NCBI GenBank assembly: GCA_012270585.1
Contig: JAAXIB010000014.1
Coordinates: 62,001 to 126,000, forward strand
Reading direction: 5' to 3'
DNA length: 64,000 nucleotides
Source: Nitrospirales bacterium
Lineage (GTDB): Bacteria; Nitrospirota; Nitrospiria; Nitrospirales; UBA8639
The position numbers and the translations under genes were made by a program. The notes below the pieces were generated by a model. That model was not told the origin of the DNA. It worked only from the letters and a program-made list of their open reading frames with translations, and did not search any database. Positions 62,798-64,000 of this stretch are shown piece after piece (positions within the stretch are counted from its first letter, which is position 1; each line of letters begins with the position of its first letter).

Positions 62798-64000
62798 TCA
62801 TCCGATTGCGTTCTTGACCACTCCGGCCAACTCATCCGCGACTTCTTTGATTTGCGAATGATCCCGTCCCTCGACCATGACCCGTACCAGCGGCTCGGTT
62901 CCGGAATACCGAACCAGGATCCGTCCCGTCCCATTCAGCCGTTCTTCACCAGAACGAATCGCCTGCCGTAATTCGGGAAGAGAGTCCAAGTCGGGTTTCC
63001 GATTCACCCTGACGCCCAACAGGACTTGAGGAACGGCCTCCATGCATTTGGTCAGTTCCGAGACGGGAGACCCGGATCGCTTGACCAGCTTGAGCATTTG
63101 CAGGCCGGAAATCAGCCCGTCACCGGTTGTATTATAGTCGAGAAAAATGACGTGACCCGATTGTTCTCCCCCAAGGTTATAGCCGTCGGCCAACATTCGC
63201 TCGAGGATCGACCGATCTCCAACGGGCGTGCGGACCAGTTTGATCCCGTTTTTTTGCATAGCCAATTCAAACCCGAAATTACTCATGACGGTGCCGACGA
63301 CGGTATTGCGGTTGAGCCTGCCACGTCGCTGAAAATCCAAGGCAAACGCGGCCAAGACCTGGTCTCCATGCACCACTTCACCTTCTTCCGTCACGAACAC
63401 GGCCCTGTCCGCATCTCCATCCAACGCAATCCCAACGTCACCACGACGCGCGCGAACAACTTCCTGCAGTCGTTCCGGGCAAAGTGCTCCATACCCCGCA
63501 TTGATGTTCGTGCCATCCGGTTTATCCCCGATGACGGACACTTCGGCACCCAATTCCCGCACCACTTTTGGAAAGACCGAATACGCGGCACCATGCGCAC
63601 AGTCGATGACCACCTTCAGCCCCTGGTAATCCATTTCGCGCGGCAAGGACCGTTTCACGAATTCGATATAACGTCCTTCGGCATCGGCGATGCGAAACGC
63701 CTTTCCGATCTCATCAGCCGTGGGACGAAGATGTTCGATCTCGTTCGACAGGATCAATTCTTCAATGCGCAATTCAAGTTCATCGGGAAGTTTGAAGCCG
63801 TCGTGTGAAAAAAACTTGATCCCGTTATCCTGGTACGGATTGTGGGAAGCCGAAATCATCACCCCGGCATCGGCTCGGAGGCTGCGAGTCAAAAACGCCA
63901 CGCCCGGCGAGGGCATCGGCCCGACCAGCAGGACATCGACCCCCATGGAACAAATGCCGGAGATCAACGCCGATTCCAACATGTAGCCGGAAAGACGGGT
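62798..64000 (-). CDS. glmM: Phosphoglucosamine mutase, lacking its N-terminus (window edge)
   Basis: The frame is open through the last base; before the ATG at 63982 it reads TRLSGY, the end of the GlmM DTRLSG motif, so the start is outside the window. The active-site serine is in MISASHNPYQDNGIK. The metal-binding loop is GIALDGDADRAVF. GEQSGHVI and RYSGTEPLVRVMVEG complete the sugar and phosphate sites. It converts glucosamine-6-phosphate to glucosamine-1-phosphate for cell-wall and LPS synthesis. Confidence 0.94.
   Translation of the reverse strand, partial: TRLSGYMLESALISGICSMGVDVLLVGPMPSPGVAFLTRSLRADAGVMISASHNPYQDNGIKFFSHDGFKLPDELELRIEELILSNEIEHLRPTADEIGKAFRIADAEGRYIEFVKRSLPREMDYQGLKVVIDCAHGAAYSVFPKVVRELGAEVSVIGDKPDGTNINAGYGALCPERLQEVVRARRGDVGIALDGDADRAVFVTEEGEVVHGDQVLAAFALDFQRRGRLNRNTVVGTVMSNFGFELAMQKNGIKLVRTPVGDRSILERMLADGYNLGGEQSGHVIFLDYNTTGDGLISGLQMLKLVKRSGSPVSELTKCMEAVPQVLLGVRVNRKPDLDSLPELRQAIRSGEERLNGTGRILVRYSGTEPLVRVMVEGRDHSQIKEVADELAGVVKNAIG

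Noticed and set aside
1-64000. CRISPR arrays, tRNA or rRNA genes
   Set aside because: I saw no regularly spaced repeat and no cloverleaf or rRNA-like segment while reading both strands. A tRNAscan or covariance search would settle it.

Overview
The window looks like a chromosome segment of a GC-rich, Gram-negative, free-living bacterium. An LPS-type envelope is indicated by lipobox proteins, an RlpA-like protein, RseP and outer-membrane barrels. The mix of genes (class I fumarase, HpnD-type presqualene synthase, FloA, tandem bifunctional-nuclease genes, copper-type periplasmic proteins, MerA-like/TVP38 cluster, uppS-cdsA-dxr-rseP-proS order) suggests the Nitrospirota, probably a Nitrospira-like organism. 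That placement is inference from gene content and was not tested by any search.

Layout. 1-6.7 kb: end of a SAM methyltransferase, a PHP phosphoesterase, a hicAB toxin-antitoxin pair with a palindromic operator inside its promoter, several unknown genes, hpnD, and a family 4 uracil-DNA glycosylase ending in a clamp-binding motif. 6.2-9.6 kb (minus): tldD-pmbA and a small acidic protein. 9.9-19.5 kb (plus): housekeeping block uppS-cdsA-dxr-rseP, nhaA, proS, two DUF151 nucleases, rplM-rpsI and a terminator. 19.5-22.7 kb: argC, argJ, an RlpA-like lipoprotein. 22.7-27.5 kb (minus): a primary-type sigma factor, floA, a small membrane protein and nicotinate phosphoribosyltransferase.

27.8-34.7 kb is the most unusual part. 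The first 236 bp of the ychF locus (40 bp of leader plus 65 codons) is present twice as a direct repeat with one mismatch, and an AT-rich 6.4-kb insert lies between the copies. The insert carries a nuclease-NACHT STAND NTPase, a PD-(D/E)XK endonuclease, and a convergent, 3'-overlapping gene encoding an unusual helix-turn-helix / N6-adenine methylase / specificity-domain fusion. I recognise no integrase. I read it as a compact defence island that entered the 5' end of ychF and left one complete ychF on its right side.

35-44.9 kb: ychF proper, a Sel1-repeat protein, DUF2891, fumarase, an RRM protein, a probable copper-related periplasmic/outer-membrane cluster and a DUF1015 protein. 44.9-51 kb: small membrane proteins and lipoproteins, a frameshifted outer-membrane protein gene, and a three-gene minus-strand operon (polytopic glycosyltransferase, GT2, DUF547). 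51-56.2 kb: two flavin disulfide reductases around a TVP38 membrane protein, bracketed by two copies of one palindrome, then a thioredoxin-like protein and a bacterioferritin. 56.5-64 kb: a very long DUF255/aldo-keto reductase fusion, comEC, and glmM running off the window. Short palindromic intergenic repeats of several different families are scattered throughout; one has become part of a coding sequence.
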